From positions 52,192 through 116,191 of the forward strand of contig JACKCC010000024.1 in the NCBI GenBank assembly GCA_020634245.1: a stretch of DNA of 64,000 bases. The letters run 5' to 3'. Shown here one piece after another: positions 35,364 through 44,595 of the stretch. The DNA is from Ardenticatenaceae bacterium. GTDB lineage: Bacteria; Chloroflexota; Anaerolineae; Promineifilales; Promineifilaceae. Position 1 is the stretch's first letter. Each line of letters begins with the position of its first letter. Below the pieces are notes generated by a model, which saw nothing but the letters and a program-made list of their open reading frames with translations, was not told the DNA's origin and did not search any database. Both the position numbers and the translations under genes were made by a program.

Positions 35364-38300
35364 TCACCGGGCAACGGACATAACGGCCAGGGTAGTCATG
35401 CGCCCGGTGATAGCCAGGAAATCAGGGTTGATTTCGTCGGCGATGGCGTCGGGCCAGTTGTTTTCGCTGGCGTCGGTCCAGGTGAGCAGGATGGTGGGCA
35501 CGCCAATAGCGCGGAAAGTCACGTCGTCGCTCTGGTCGGCGGGAATGCCGGTGCGGACACGGCCGTCCAATACCTCGCCCGCCTGTTCCATCCCAAACAT
35601 GAGCAGCCCATCCCGTTCCCAATTGCCCTGGGCCAGCAGCCGGAAGCCCGCGCCGCCGCCCACCGCATCCAATACCACAACCCCTGCCGTCCGCTCCGGC
35701 ACAAACAGCGTCGAACTGATAAATGCCGTTGAGCCGATTTGCCCCGGTTCCTGCGCCCCCCAAGCAGCAAAGAGGATGCTGCGCGCCGGTTGGTAGCCCG
35801 TTTCCTGCCACAATTTGGCCATCGCTAACATGACAGCCACGCCGCTAGCGTTGTCGTTGGCCCCGGAATAGGCCAGCCCGCCAGGATCGTCGCCCACGTA
35901 ATCGTAATGGGCGCTGAGGATAATTACTTCATCGCGCAAATCGGGGTCGCTGCCGGGCAGCAAGCCCAGCACGTTGGCCGTTGCGGACGCTGCGTCCGCC
36001 ACCACTTCCGGTTGGCTCAAGGGGATGTCCATTATCACCGGCAGACCCAGCGGCAGGGCAACGGGCAGGTTGTTGAGGTCGGCGCGAGTCATGCCGGCCA
36101 GTTCCAGCAGGTGATCCAGGCCAATTTGGGTCAGCAGCAGCGTGGGGATCATCGGTTCATCGGGGAAGTTGACGGGCAACGGCCGTTTCATCTGAAAATC
36201 CTTCTCATAATCCGACTCGCCCACCAGGATGAGTCCCGCTGCACCATGTTCCATTGCTGCGGCCATTTCCTCGGGTACGGCCGTTGCTGCTTCCCGAATC
36301 ACAATTTTGCCACTCACATCCAGACCGGTGTACGTGCCGTCTTCAACAAAAATTAGCTCACCTTGCGCCGCGCCGCCGCCGGGCAGTTCGTCAAGCAGCG
36401 TCAGAAAATCGTGCCGGTAGGCAAATGATTCCTCGCCAATGGTGAGTTGGGGCACGGCCGTTAACGCGGCATACTCAATCGTAAAAGGCTGGAAGTAGCT
36501 GAGTTCGGGTGGGGTAACGGCCACTTCGACATCGCTCAGTGCCGATGTCGTTGTCAACAACTCCGTCCCGGTAATGGCCGCCGTACTGGTGATGGCCATC
36601 GTTTCACTGATGGGCATCGTTTCGGTAACGGCCGTTGATTCAACGACCGGCGGCAGCGCCACCACCGGCTCCAGCCCGTAAACAGCAAATTGTTCGGCGA
36701 TGTAGTCGGCGGCCATTGCCGCACCCGGCGAACCCGCCTGCCGCCCGGCCAATTCCGGTGCGGTCAGTGCTGCCAGATGGGTTTCGGCCAACGCCACGTC
36801 AAACAAATCGGCCGTAGCTAACCATTCCGGCTGCGCATGTGCCCGACCCAACGATTCGATCCAGCCAACCTCGAATTCGGCAAGCGACTGGCCGACAGCG
36901 CCCTGCAGAGCCTCGTCCAGCGATTGGCCACGCCCTTGCGCCCGCAGCACGTCCAGCAGCGCCGCCTCGCCATACGTTTCGACCAGATAGCGGACGGCAT
37001 CCCAGGCCTGGGTTGTAGCCAACGTTTGCGTGCTCTCATCGCCCAGGGCCAGCCGCTCGGCCACTTCGGTGACGCTTTTGATGCGTTTGTTGGCAATTCC
37101 TAACCATAAATTATGTAAACCAGCTGCGGCGATTTGCCTGTCCTGCGCATCAATTTGGGCGGCCAGATAGTAAGCCGTCCCTTGCAGGAGCCATTCATCG
37201 GTCACACCCAGTCGGGCCACCTGCTGCCGCCCCAGCAGCACCGCCAGCGCCGAACGGTATGCTTCGGCGGTAAACGCCGCGTTCTGCCGCAACTTGACCG
37301 ACTCGCCTGGCCCAACCCAGCCGGTTAAATTGTCGGCCAACGCCAGCGAGGGGTAAATAGAAATGCGGAAACTGGTGTCGTCGGGGTAGAGTTTGATGGT
37401 TGGGCGGGTCGTCGGGTTGTCGGGTAGTCCGGTAACCAGGTAGTCGGGTAGTCGTGTGGTCAGGTCGTCGGCGCTGATCAATAATTGCTGGGCTAATTCC
37501 AATTGATCGGGTGGATAGAGAATGTCCACTTGTTCACCGGAAAGGGTAGCGAAGGGCGTACCGGCCCAAAGCAAGCCATTTTCGGTGGACGTGAACAGGA
37601 TTTCCTGCTGAACAGAACCGCCCTTGCGCCGTCCGGTCAAATTGCTGAGTTCGTAGGTCAGGGTGACGTTGGCTAAAACCCGGCCGTCCCCATACAACAC
37701 CAGCGGCGCACCGGTCAACGACCAGGAGAGCGGCGGGTACTGCACCAAATCATCAAACCAGTGACCTTCTTCGACCGGTAAATAGGGCACGGTGCTGTCA
37801 ATCGTGTTTAAAAACGCGGTCTGGTTCTGGCTCATGATGGCTTCTGTGCGGGCGGTGAGGAGAACGTTAACGGCCGTTTCCGCCCTCACTAACTGCGATT
37901 GCCAATCGCCCCGCCAGGCCGCTTCAAATTGGGCCGGGGTCTGGTTAACGGCCGTTGCCAAAGCCGCCGCCACGCCCTGTTCACCCACATCCAGGATGAA
38001 CTGGCCCAGACCCTCCCAACCAATTTGCCGCTGCAAATAATCGACCGCCGCCCAATCGGTGGCTGGACTGCGGGTAAATTCCTCGGCGGCAAAAGCAGCT
38101 TGCAGCGCTGGTAAATTGGCCCGCTGCACGACGGCAAAATCAGCTTCGGCAGCGATGGCCGGAGCCAGACCACGCCACAACCAGGGCGCTTCAGCTTCTG
38201 TCACCCCGGCGTTAGCCAGGAGCAGTTGGGCGAGGCTGGTGGCTAGCTGCTGGTGGCTGGTAATTGGTTCGGTGTAGACCAGTTTGATCGTGTTAGGGCT

Positions 38301-41300
38301 AATCCAACTGGTGGCGCTGGCGGGCAGGGTAACGGCCGTGTCGGCCCGTAAAGCATCAGCGTCGGGGTACAAAATCAGCCACGCCGGTTCAGTCGGTAAG
38401 TTCAGTAAAGCAGCCGTATTCGTGTACTGCTGGCTGATGGCCACCCCAACCTCCCGGAGGTTCAAAACCTCCGGGAGGTTCGCCGGGTAGCTGATCGTAA
38501 AAATCCCATCCGCGCCCGGTTCCACTGTGACCAAATCCGCCCCGGCCCACTGCCAGCCGTCGGCGCTGGATTCAAAGCGGGTTGGCAGGGAAACCTTCAT
38601 CGTGCGGGTGATGGGATTGCCATCGACTGTTTCGCGGTAAATGAGATTGAGTTGGGTGTCGGCAACGGCCGTATTCCCCAACAAACGCAGGTTATCGGCC
38701 GTTAACGTGACCGTGATGGGTGACAGCACGGCTACGTCGGCCAACCAGATGCGGTCGCCATTGCGTTGGTTGGATTGCGAGGTGGCCAGGAACCGATCGA
38801 CGTCGTTTTGCTCGATGGCGGCGGCTCGCTGAGCCAGCATCTCGTCAATTTGCGGCCCGGTATCGGCCAGATTAAGCGCCATCAGTTCGGCAATTCGGCT
38901 GACAGCGGCCAGCTTCTCCGGTTCAATGCCGGTCGGCGTGTCGCTGGGGCGGTGGTAATCGGGCACCTCGCCCGCGCCAAACCAGATGAGCGTCTCCGCC
39001 GGGATGCCTGCTTGTTGGAACGGGTAATGATCACTGCGCCCGCTGTCGGAAACGGTGGCGGTGATGCCCATTGTCGCCGCCACGGCCAGCGTCTGGCTTT
39101 CCAGCCTTGTACCGGACAGGTACAGCGTCTCCTCGCCCGCGCCGACCATATCCAGATTGACGACGCCCACCGTTTTGTCCAGCGGATACTGCGGCTGTTT
39201 GACGTAATGGCTGGAACCGAGTAGGCCAATCTCTTCGGCATCCCAGGCGGCAAATAAGACGGTGCGCCGGGGCACAAAACCGGCTTCGTGCCAACTGCGG
39301 GCGATTTCCAGCATGGCGGCCACCCCGGAAGCGTTGTCGTTGGCCCCTGCCCACAACGTGCCATCGGGGGCCTGCCCCAAATGATCGTAGTGGGCGCTGA
39401 TGATGACCACCTCGTCAGCGTAAGCCGGATCGCGGCCAGGCAGCACACCGAGGACGTTGCGGGCGGTGCAGGCGCTGTCGGGGCATAAATCAGGGCCGGT
39501 GGCGGTTACTTGCAGGTGAACGGCCATTTCCAACGGAAAAGAAACAAACGTCAAGGTCAAATCACTGACGGTCAGGCCGCTGCCTTGCAGCAAATCGGCG
39601 GCGACGGTTTCAGAAACGCGGAAGGTGGGCAGCGGCAGGGTGTCGGGCAGCCAGGTGTCGTAGTAAACCGGCGTGAAATCCAGCGCAGGGCTGTCCGGCC
39701 CGGCCAGGAGCAGCAGCGCCGCCGCGCCGTGTTCCAACACGGTCCGGCTGACGTCGGTGCGCGGCCAGTCGCCGCGGCACAAAACGACCTTGCCCACCGC
39801 ATCAAGATGGGCAAAATCCTCGCGGGCGCAGTTGTTGGCCCACACAACCTGGCCATCGGCCGTGCCCGTGCCCATGTAGGTGCGGATGGCCGGGGCAAAA
39901 TCCCGGAACAGGACGTAATCGTCGATGATGCCGGTTGCCGTTTCCACCGTCAGGCGGGGCACGCCGGCTAAAACGGTCTGGTGGATGGGGAATGGCTGGA
40001 AGAATCCGTCAGTCCCGGCCGGTTGGAGACCCAGTTGGGTAAATTGGGTGGCGATGGCGTCGCCCGCAGCATAACCGCCGCTGGTTCCGGCGGCACGGCC
40101 GTCATATTTTTCACTGCTCAATTCCTTAATCGTCGCCAACGCCGCATCCACGTCAAACGAATCGACCAACGCTGCCCAATCGCCATTGGCCACGGCCGTA
40201 TCGGGATTGTAAGCTACCGGTTCGACCGCAGGTGGGATGGCTTCTGGCGTGGCCGTCGGCTCCACAGTTGGCGTCGGCGTCAAAACGGGCACGATGGGCG
40301 TGGGCGTCGGCGACGCTTCGGCGGCGCTGAGGAGAGGGAGACTTTCACCGATGCTTTCATCCGGCCGGAAGTTGCGCCAGCCATAGCCGCCAATCAATAA
40401 AACCACTATCAAAACCAGACCCGCCCACTGTTTCCAGGTGAACGGCCGTACCTCAACCAACGTCTCGCCCCGGCGCATAGGCTGCTTTTTGCCGTAAGTC
40501 AGCGAACGCCACAACCACTCCATCGGGCCAAACTGGTAGCGCTCCAGCCACCAGCCGCTGAAGCGGATTTGGGACAGATAAATAATGATCGCCAGGATGA
40601 GATTGAACGTGGGTCCGGTACGGCCGTATAACCCCAATCCGTACCCGTTGTAAATCGTCGAGCATATAACCGACTGCATCAGGTAATTGGTCAGCGCCAT
40701 GCGGCCCAACGGAGCCAATGGTAGCAGCCGCGGTCGCCAGCGCGTTTGGCGCGCCAGCAAAATAATGGCGGCAGCGTAAAAAAGCATGAACGCCGGCGCG
40801 CCGAGGGTGCGCACACCCACCAAAATGGTCACCGCGTATTGGCGGGGAATCCACAACGGCCACTGGGTTTCGCGCAAATAAAGTGACCAGACAAAGAGGC
40901 CGTTCAACACAACGCCGACGACAAGCCCGCTCCACAATACCCGGCGCAGCAGTGGCAGATGGCCCTCGACGTTTTCAAAGATGCGCCGCTTGCCAACGTA
41001 CAGGCCCAACAAAAACATGGCAAACACATTGCCAAAGGCGAACAGGAAGATACTGGCGTAATAGCCGACGTATTCATTGAAGCGCAGCCGGATCAATTCG
41101 GTGAACGTGCCGGTTTGGTAGGAGGTGGGGGGCGGTGGGAGGTGGAAAACGGCCGTAACCCCCGTATACCAATTTCGAAACGCATCCAACCCGGCGCTCG
41201 GCCAGCGTAAAACAATCGCCAGCAGCAGCATCAAGCCAGACGCTACCAACAAAAATCGCTCTGAACGCTTGCGGAACAGCAGCAAAACAAAGCCAAACAG

Positions 41301-41684
41301 CGCATACAGCGTCAAGATGTCGCCGGTCCAAAAGAGAATGCCGTGGAAGAAGCCGATGACCAGCAGAACAACCAGGCGGCGTAAAAAGACGGGCAAAAAC
41401 CGGGTTCCCCTGGCCTGGGCGCGCAGCATCTGAATGGCCATGCCCCAGCCAAAAAGGAAGGAAAACAGGGAGTAGAATTTGGCCTGGATGAAGAAATCGC
41501 GCAGGATGATGACGGCCCGCGCCAGCCCAGTATAGGCCAGATAACCGCCCTGCTCGCCGGAGAACCCGGAAATGTTAAACACCAGGACGCCAAACAGGGC
41601 AAATCCGCGCAGGATGTCGACAAAATCAATGCGCTCTTGCAGCTGAACGGGTCGGGCAGTTGGTTTAGGAGTGTTAGGTGTCAT
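35364..41684 (-). CDS. DUF418 membrane protein fused to two PA/M28 peptidase modules
   Basis: A 2106-residue protein. Residues ~1-400 are a YeiB/DUF418 multi-helix membrane domain (ERIDFVDILRGFALFGVLVFN; C-terminal MALTNYLMQS). A further helix (~415-435) and a Thr/Pro linker lead outside the cell. Residues ~490-930 form a PA insert plus M28 aminopeptidase with complete zinc-site motifs: HYDHLG (~763), GANDNASG (~781), AWDAEEIG (~815), NLDMVGAG and YHRPSDTP (~911). Residues ~1000-1680 hold two regions resembling MA-clan gluzincins without HExxH. A second PA/M28 (~1690-2106) keeps HYDYVG and GANDNASG but has GAQE for DAEE and no last His. Last gene of the dppB operon. The length far exceeds any single family. 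Confidence 0.85.
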   Translation of the reverse strand: MTPNTPKPTARPVQLQERIDFVDILRGFALFGVLVFNISGFSGEQGGYLAYTGLARAVIILRDFFIQAKFYSLFSFLFGWGMAIQMLRAQARGTRFLPVFLRRLVVLLVIGFFHGILFWTGDILTLYALFGFVLLLFRKRSERFLLVASGLMLLLAIVLRWPSAGLDAFRNWYTGVTAVFHLPPPPTSYQTGTFTELIRLRFNEYVGYYASIFLFAFGNVFAMFLLGLYVGKRRIFENVEGHLPLLRRVLWSGLVVGVVLNGLFVWSLYLRETQWPLWIPRQYAVTILVGVRTLGAPAFMLFYAAAIILLARQTRWRPRLLPLAPLGRMALTNYLMQSVICSTIYNGYGLGLYGRTGPTFNLILAIIIYLSQIRFSGWWLERYQFGPMEWLWRSLTYGKKQPMRRGETLVEVRPFTWKQWAGLVLIVVLLIGGYGWRNFRPDESIGESLPLLSAAEASPTPTPIVPVLTPTPTVEPTATPEAIPPAVEPVAYNPDTAVANGDWAALVDSFDVDAALATIKELSSEKYDGRAAGTSGGYAAGDAIATQFTQLGLQPAGTDGFFQPFPIHQTVLAGVPRLTVETATGIIDDYVLFRDFAPAIRTYMGTGTADGQVVWANNCAREDFAHLDAVGKVVLCRGDWPRTDVSRTVLEHGAAALLLLAGPDSPALDFTPVYYDTWLPDTLPLPTFRVSETVAADLLQGSGLTVSDLTLTFVSFPLEMAVHLQVTATGPDLCPDSACTARNVLGVLPGRDPAYADEVVIISAHYDHLGQAPDGTLWAGANDNASGVAAMLEIARSWHEAGFVPRRTVLFAAWDAEEIGLLGSSHYVKQPQYPLDKTVGVVNLDMVGAGEETLYLSGTRLESQTLAVAATMGITATVSDSGRSDHYPFQQAGIPAETLIWFGAGEVPDYHRPSDTPTGIEPEKLAAVSRIAELMALNLADTGPQIDEMLAQRAAAIEQNDVDRFLATSQSNQRNGDRIWLADVAVLSPITVTLTADNLRLLGNTAVADTQLNLIYRETVDGNPITRTMKVSLPTRFESSADGWQWAGADLVTVEPGADGIFTISYPANLPEVLNLREVGVAISQQYTNTAALLNLPTEPAWLILYPDADALRADTAVTLPASATSWISPNTIKLVYTEPITSHQQLATSLAQLLLANAGVTEAEAPWLWRGLAPAIAAEADFAVVQRANLPALQAAFAAEEFTRSPATDWAAVDYLQRQIGWEGLGQFILDVGEQGVAAALATAVNQTPAQFEAAWRGDWQSQLVRAETAVNVLLTARTEAIMSQNQTAFLNTIDSTVPYLPVEEGHWFDDLVQYPPLSWSLTGAPLVLYGDGRVLANVTLTYELSNLTGRRKGGSVQQEILFTSTENGLLWAGTPFATLSGEQVDILYPPDQLELAQQLLISADDLTTRLPDYLVTGLPDNPTTRPTIKLYPDDTSFRISIYPSLALADNLTGWVGPGESVKLRQNAAFTAEAYRSALAVLLGRQQVARLGVTDEWLLQGTAYYLAAQIDAQDRQIAAAGLHNLWLGIANKRIKSVTEVAERLALGDESTQTLATTQAWDAVRYLVETYGEAALLDVLRAQGRGQSLDEALQGAVGQSLAEFEVGWIESLGRAHAQPEWLATADLFDVALAETHLAALTAPELAGRQAGSPGAAMAADYIAEQFAVYGLEPVVALPPVVESTAVTETMPISETMAITSTAAITGTELLTTTSALSDVEVAVTPPELSYFQPFTIEYAALTAVPQLTIGEESFAYRHDFLTLLDELPGGGAAQGELIFVEDGTYTGLDVSGKIVIREAATAVPEEMAAAMEHGAAGLILVGESDYEKDFQMKRPLPVNFPDEPMIPTLLLTQIGLDHLLELAGMTRADLNNLPVALPLGLPVIMDIPLSQPEVVADAASATANVLGLLPGSDPDLRDEVIILSAHYDYVGDDPGGLAYSGANDNASGVAVMLAMAKLWQETGYQPARSILFAAWGAQEPGQIGSTAFISSTLFVPERTAGVVVLDAVGGGAGFRLLAQGNWERDGLLMFGMEQAGEVLDGRVRTGIPADQSDDVTFRAIGVPTILLTWTDASENNWPDAIADEINPDFLAITGRMTTLAVMSVAR

Positions 41685-41715
41685 GTATCACGTGCGTTAA
41701 ATATGTCCAATTATC

Positions 41716-41864
41716 GTAAGGGTGGGACAGGCGGGATAGGGTTTGGCTATTCACCAACGCCTTTTCTCCCGCCTGTCTCGCCCGACATGTTGTGTTTAGG
41801 GCGAGACGGTGCGGAGACGAGGCCGTCCGCTTTTCTAAAGCCTTTCCGCACCGTCTCGCCCCTA
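41716..41864 (+). repeat. Double-hairpin repeat, copy 1
   Basis: A ~150-bp unit starting GTAAGGGTGGGACAGGCGGG. It consists of two stems, GGGACAGGCGGGA...TCCCGCCTGTCTCGCCC and GGGCGAGACGGTGCGGA...CCGCACCGTCTCGCCC. An inverted copy lies at 44420-44580, about 85% identical by eye. It fills the gap between the two fusion genes. Confidence 0.85.
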
Positions 41865-41876
41865 CAGGATGTCCGT

Positions 41877-44405
41877 TCAATAACTCGTTTCGCGGGCCAG
41901 ACGGGTCAACGTCAGGGCCAGCATTTGGCCGAAGGTTTGCAGCTTTTCCGGGTCGATGGTCGCCAATGTATCCTTGTCAGGCGGGACGTCGGAATCAGCC
42001 CATTTGAGCGAAATCCACAGCGGCAGCCGCCGGGTGATGATGTCGCTGCTGAATTCGGGCGTGTCGGCGCGCCGGACTACGTTCAGTTCCATTTCCTGGC
42101 TGGCTTCTTCGACCAGATCGACCAGGCGCGGGCTGGAATCGGGATGGATGAGCAGCGTATCGCCGCCAGCGCCGATGTAGTCAAGCTGGATGAGGATGGA
42201 CGGGCCGACGTTGGAGCGGGTTCCCTGGGTGCGCACGTGGCGGAAGTTGAAGGCGTCTTCCAGCCAGGCGCGGGCACTGTCGTCGTTAAGCTGCGCGCCG
42301 CCCCAGGCGACAAACATCGTTGTGCGCCGCGTGTCCAATCCCTGTTCATCCCACAGCCGGGCCAGTTCCAGCAGCATGGCCACGCCAGAAGCGTCGTGAT
42401 TGGCTCCCGGATAAACCGTGCCATCGGGGTCAATGCCTAGGCCGTCGTAGCGGGTGAAGAGAACGACCATTTCGTTGCCCAGTTCCAGGTCGCTGCCGGG
42501 GATGTAGCCGAGGACGTTGGGGATTTCGACGTCTTCCGGTTCACTGAGTTCCAATGACATATGGACTGTGGCATCTAAATCGCGGGTGAACCAGCCCGCC
42601 TCGTTGGTTTGGGTTAGTCCGGTAGCAAAGAGATCGGTCAGAGTTGTGTTATCGGATTGGAGAATGGCGGCGGCGGTGGACGGCCGTATCCTAAACACAG
42701 GCAAAGTTGGCGCAGTTACATACTCGGCATCCGGGTTGGCTAACTGGATTTGGGAGGTGATGTCGTCACGGCCGTCACCCGTCACCCAAAGCACGCCTAC
42801 CGCGCCACGAATCAGGGCTTCTGTGGGAAAATCGGGCGGCGCGTTGTCGCGTACCAGCAAGACAATCTTGCCCCGCAAATCCAGGCCGACGTAATCCTGC
42901 CACTGGTAATTTCGCCCCGGCTGGAAACCGACCAGCGTCACCGGCGCAGTCACGTCGCCGCTGCCGCCATGCCCTTCAATCATGTAGCCAAAATCAAGCT
43001 CATGACGGAACGATTGGACGGGATTGCCGTTAGCGTCGAGCAAAGTCAGTTCCGGTTGGGTGACCGGTCTAACTAACTGCGTCGGCGTGGGGTAGATGTA
43101 ACTGGACAACCGCCAGCCCGGTTCCAGACCGTACGCTTCAAACTGTGAGGCAATGTATTCTGCCGCTTGTATGCTGCCGGGTTGGCCCTGGCCACGGCCG
43201 TTCATCTCTGTCAACGTCACCACATGGCCATACACCTCGCCGCCGCTGAACGCCTGGGCCACTTTAGCAAACCAGGGGGCCGCGCCGGTATTGTTCATGA
43301 TGAAAATGACAGCGGCTGTTAAGCCGCCGATCACCACCAGCATCCGTTTGCGCAGCAGGAACGATGTGCTGACCATGCGTTTTTCGATGAGGCGGCGCAG
43401 CCCTTCGCCCAGCGAGTTGAAGCCCAATACCGAAATGAAGAAGGCGATAGCTGGCGGGAAAACGATGAACGGCTTGGAACGCAGCCAGCGGAAGCCATCG
43501 GCAATCATCGCCCCCCATTCGGGCATATCGGCCAGGGTGATGATGTTGGACGGCCCCAGCGGCTCGCTTAAATCAATCCGACTGCCGCCGCCGATGTAGA
43601 CACCGACAAAGCCCAGCTCACCCAGCAGCATCAACACCGCGCCCATCTCCAAAAAGGTGATGACCAATAGCTGCGGCAGGACGTTGGGTAAGACGTGGCG
43701 TACAGCGGTTTGCAGGCCGGTCAAACCGGTGGCGTGCGCCCCTTCGATGTAGGGCATCTTGCGCAAAACCAGAAATTCGCTGCGAATGTATTGGGCGATT
43801 TCCGTCCAGCCGATGATGGACAGGGCAATGATGAAGACAATGAGGCCGCGCCGGATGTCCAGGGCATAAATCAAAATGATGGTGCTGATCAGCAGGGGCA
43901 GCGAGGCAATGGTGCCAATGACACCCATGATGAAACGGTCGATGGGTTGGCCTTCGTTCCAACCGGCCACTGCGCCCAAAATTAGTCCCAACAGGACACG
44001 CACCATCGTGATGAAAGCGCAGGCCACCAACGTGTTGCGCGCGCCGTGCATGAGCATGGAGAGGATATCGGCGCCCCATTGGTCGGTTCCCAACGGATAT
44101 TCGGGCGACGGATCCAACGGCGGGCGGATGAATTCGTTGGTCTCCCAATCCATGTGAGGCAGGATGTGCTGGCCGGCGATATAAGGATTTTGCGGCGCCC
44201 AGACAGGACCGTACAAAACCAGCGCCAGCAGTCCCAAAACGATGAGGATGCCCATCATGAGGGGGGTGTTGCGGAAGACGTCGCCGGGGCGCACGCCGGA
44301 AATTGCCCCGCCGGGGGCCTCGCCCTCTGCGACCGAGTCGGCAAAGCTGGGCACATTATTGAGTCGTGAACGCGGATCAAGAACGCGTTTAATCAGGTCT
44401 TTCAA
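41877..44405 (-). CDS. DppC-type peptide permease fused to an extracytoplasmic M28-like domain
   Basis: 842 residues. Residues ~45-345 are a DppC/OppC permease (EYPLGTDQWGADILSMLMHGARNTL, then the EAA loop FLVLRKMPYIEGAHATGLTGLQTAVRHVLPN). An extra helix (~355-372, MLVVIGGLTAAVIFIMNNTG) would put the rest outside. Residues ~385-842 are a PA insert and an M28-like domain. Its metal motifs are degenerate: RYDG for HYDH, GANHDASG for GANDNASG, WGGAQ for DAEE, DVPPDKDT for YHRPSDTP. It is therefore probably a binding domain, not a peptidase. The start is TTG with AAAGGA upstream. Second gene of the operon. Confidence 0.85.
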   Translation of the reverse strand: MKDLIKRVLDPRSRLNNVPSFADSVAEGEAPGGAISGVRPGDVFRNTPLMMGILIVLGLLALVLYGPVWAPQNPYIAGQHILPHMDWETNEFIRPPLDPSPEYPLGTDQWGADILSMLMHGARNTLVACAFITMVRVLLGLILGAVAGWNEGQPIDRFIMGVIGTIASLPLLISTIILIYALDIRRGLIVFIIALSIIGWTEIAQYIRSEFLVLRKMPYIEGAHATGLTGLQTAVRHVLPNVLPQLLVITFLEMGAVLMLLGELGFVGVYIGGGSRIDLSEPLGPSNIITLADMPEWGAMIADGFRWLRSKPFIVFPPAIAFFISVLGFNSLGEGLRRLIEKRMVSTSFLLRKRMLVVIGGLTAAVIFIMNNTGAAPWFAKVAQAFSGGEVYGHVVTLTEMNGRGQGQPGSIQAAEYIASQFEAYGLEPGWRLSSYIYPTPTQLVRPVTQPELTLLDANGNPVQSFRHELDFGYMIEGHGGSGDVTAPVTLVGFQPGRNYQWQDYVGLDLRGKIVLLVRDNAPPDFPTEALIRGAVGVLWVTGDGRDDITSQIQLANPDAEYVTAPTLPVFRIRPSTAAAILQSDNTTLTDLFATGLTQTNEAGWFTRDLDATVHMSLELSEPEDVEIPNVLGYIPGSDLELGNEMVVLFTRYDGLGIDPDGTVYPGANHDASGVAMLLELARLWDEQGLDTRRTTMFVAWGGAQLNDDSARAWLEDAFNFRHVRTQGTRSNVGPSILIQLDYIGAGGDTLLIHPDSSPRLVDLVEEASQEMELNVVRRADTPEFSSDIITRRLPLWISLKWADSDVPPDKDTLATIDPEKLQTFGQMLALTLTRLARETSY

Positions 44406-44419
44406 AATATTCCTTTGGC

Positions 44420-44580
44420 AGGGGCGGGACGGTGCGAAAAAGCGTTGAGAAAGACGGTCGGCCTTGTCTCCGCACCGTCTCGCCCAACCCGCCCCGTGAC
44501 ATACTGCTTCACGGGCGAGACAGGCGGGAGAAAAGGCGTTGGTGAATTGCCAAATCCTATCCCGCCTGTTCCGCCCCTAC
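44420..44580 (-). repeat. Double-hairpin repeat, copy 2 (inverted)
   Basis: The minus strand carries the same two-stem unit as 41716-41864, beginning GTAGGGGCGGAACAGGCGGG and ending with CGCACCGTCCCGCCCC. It lies between dppB and the DppC fusion gene, so that gene is bracketed by the two copies in opposite orientation. Confidence 0.85.
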
Positions 44581-44595
44581 TGATTTGGATTGTCT

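Noticed and set aside
38766..39224. Long open frames opposite the DUF418-M28 gene and other GC-rich genes
   Set aside because: They are mirror frames of strongly supported domains, without ribosome sites or recognisable protein features.
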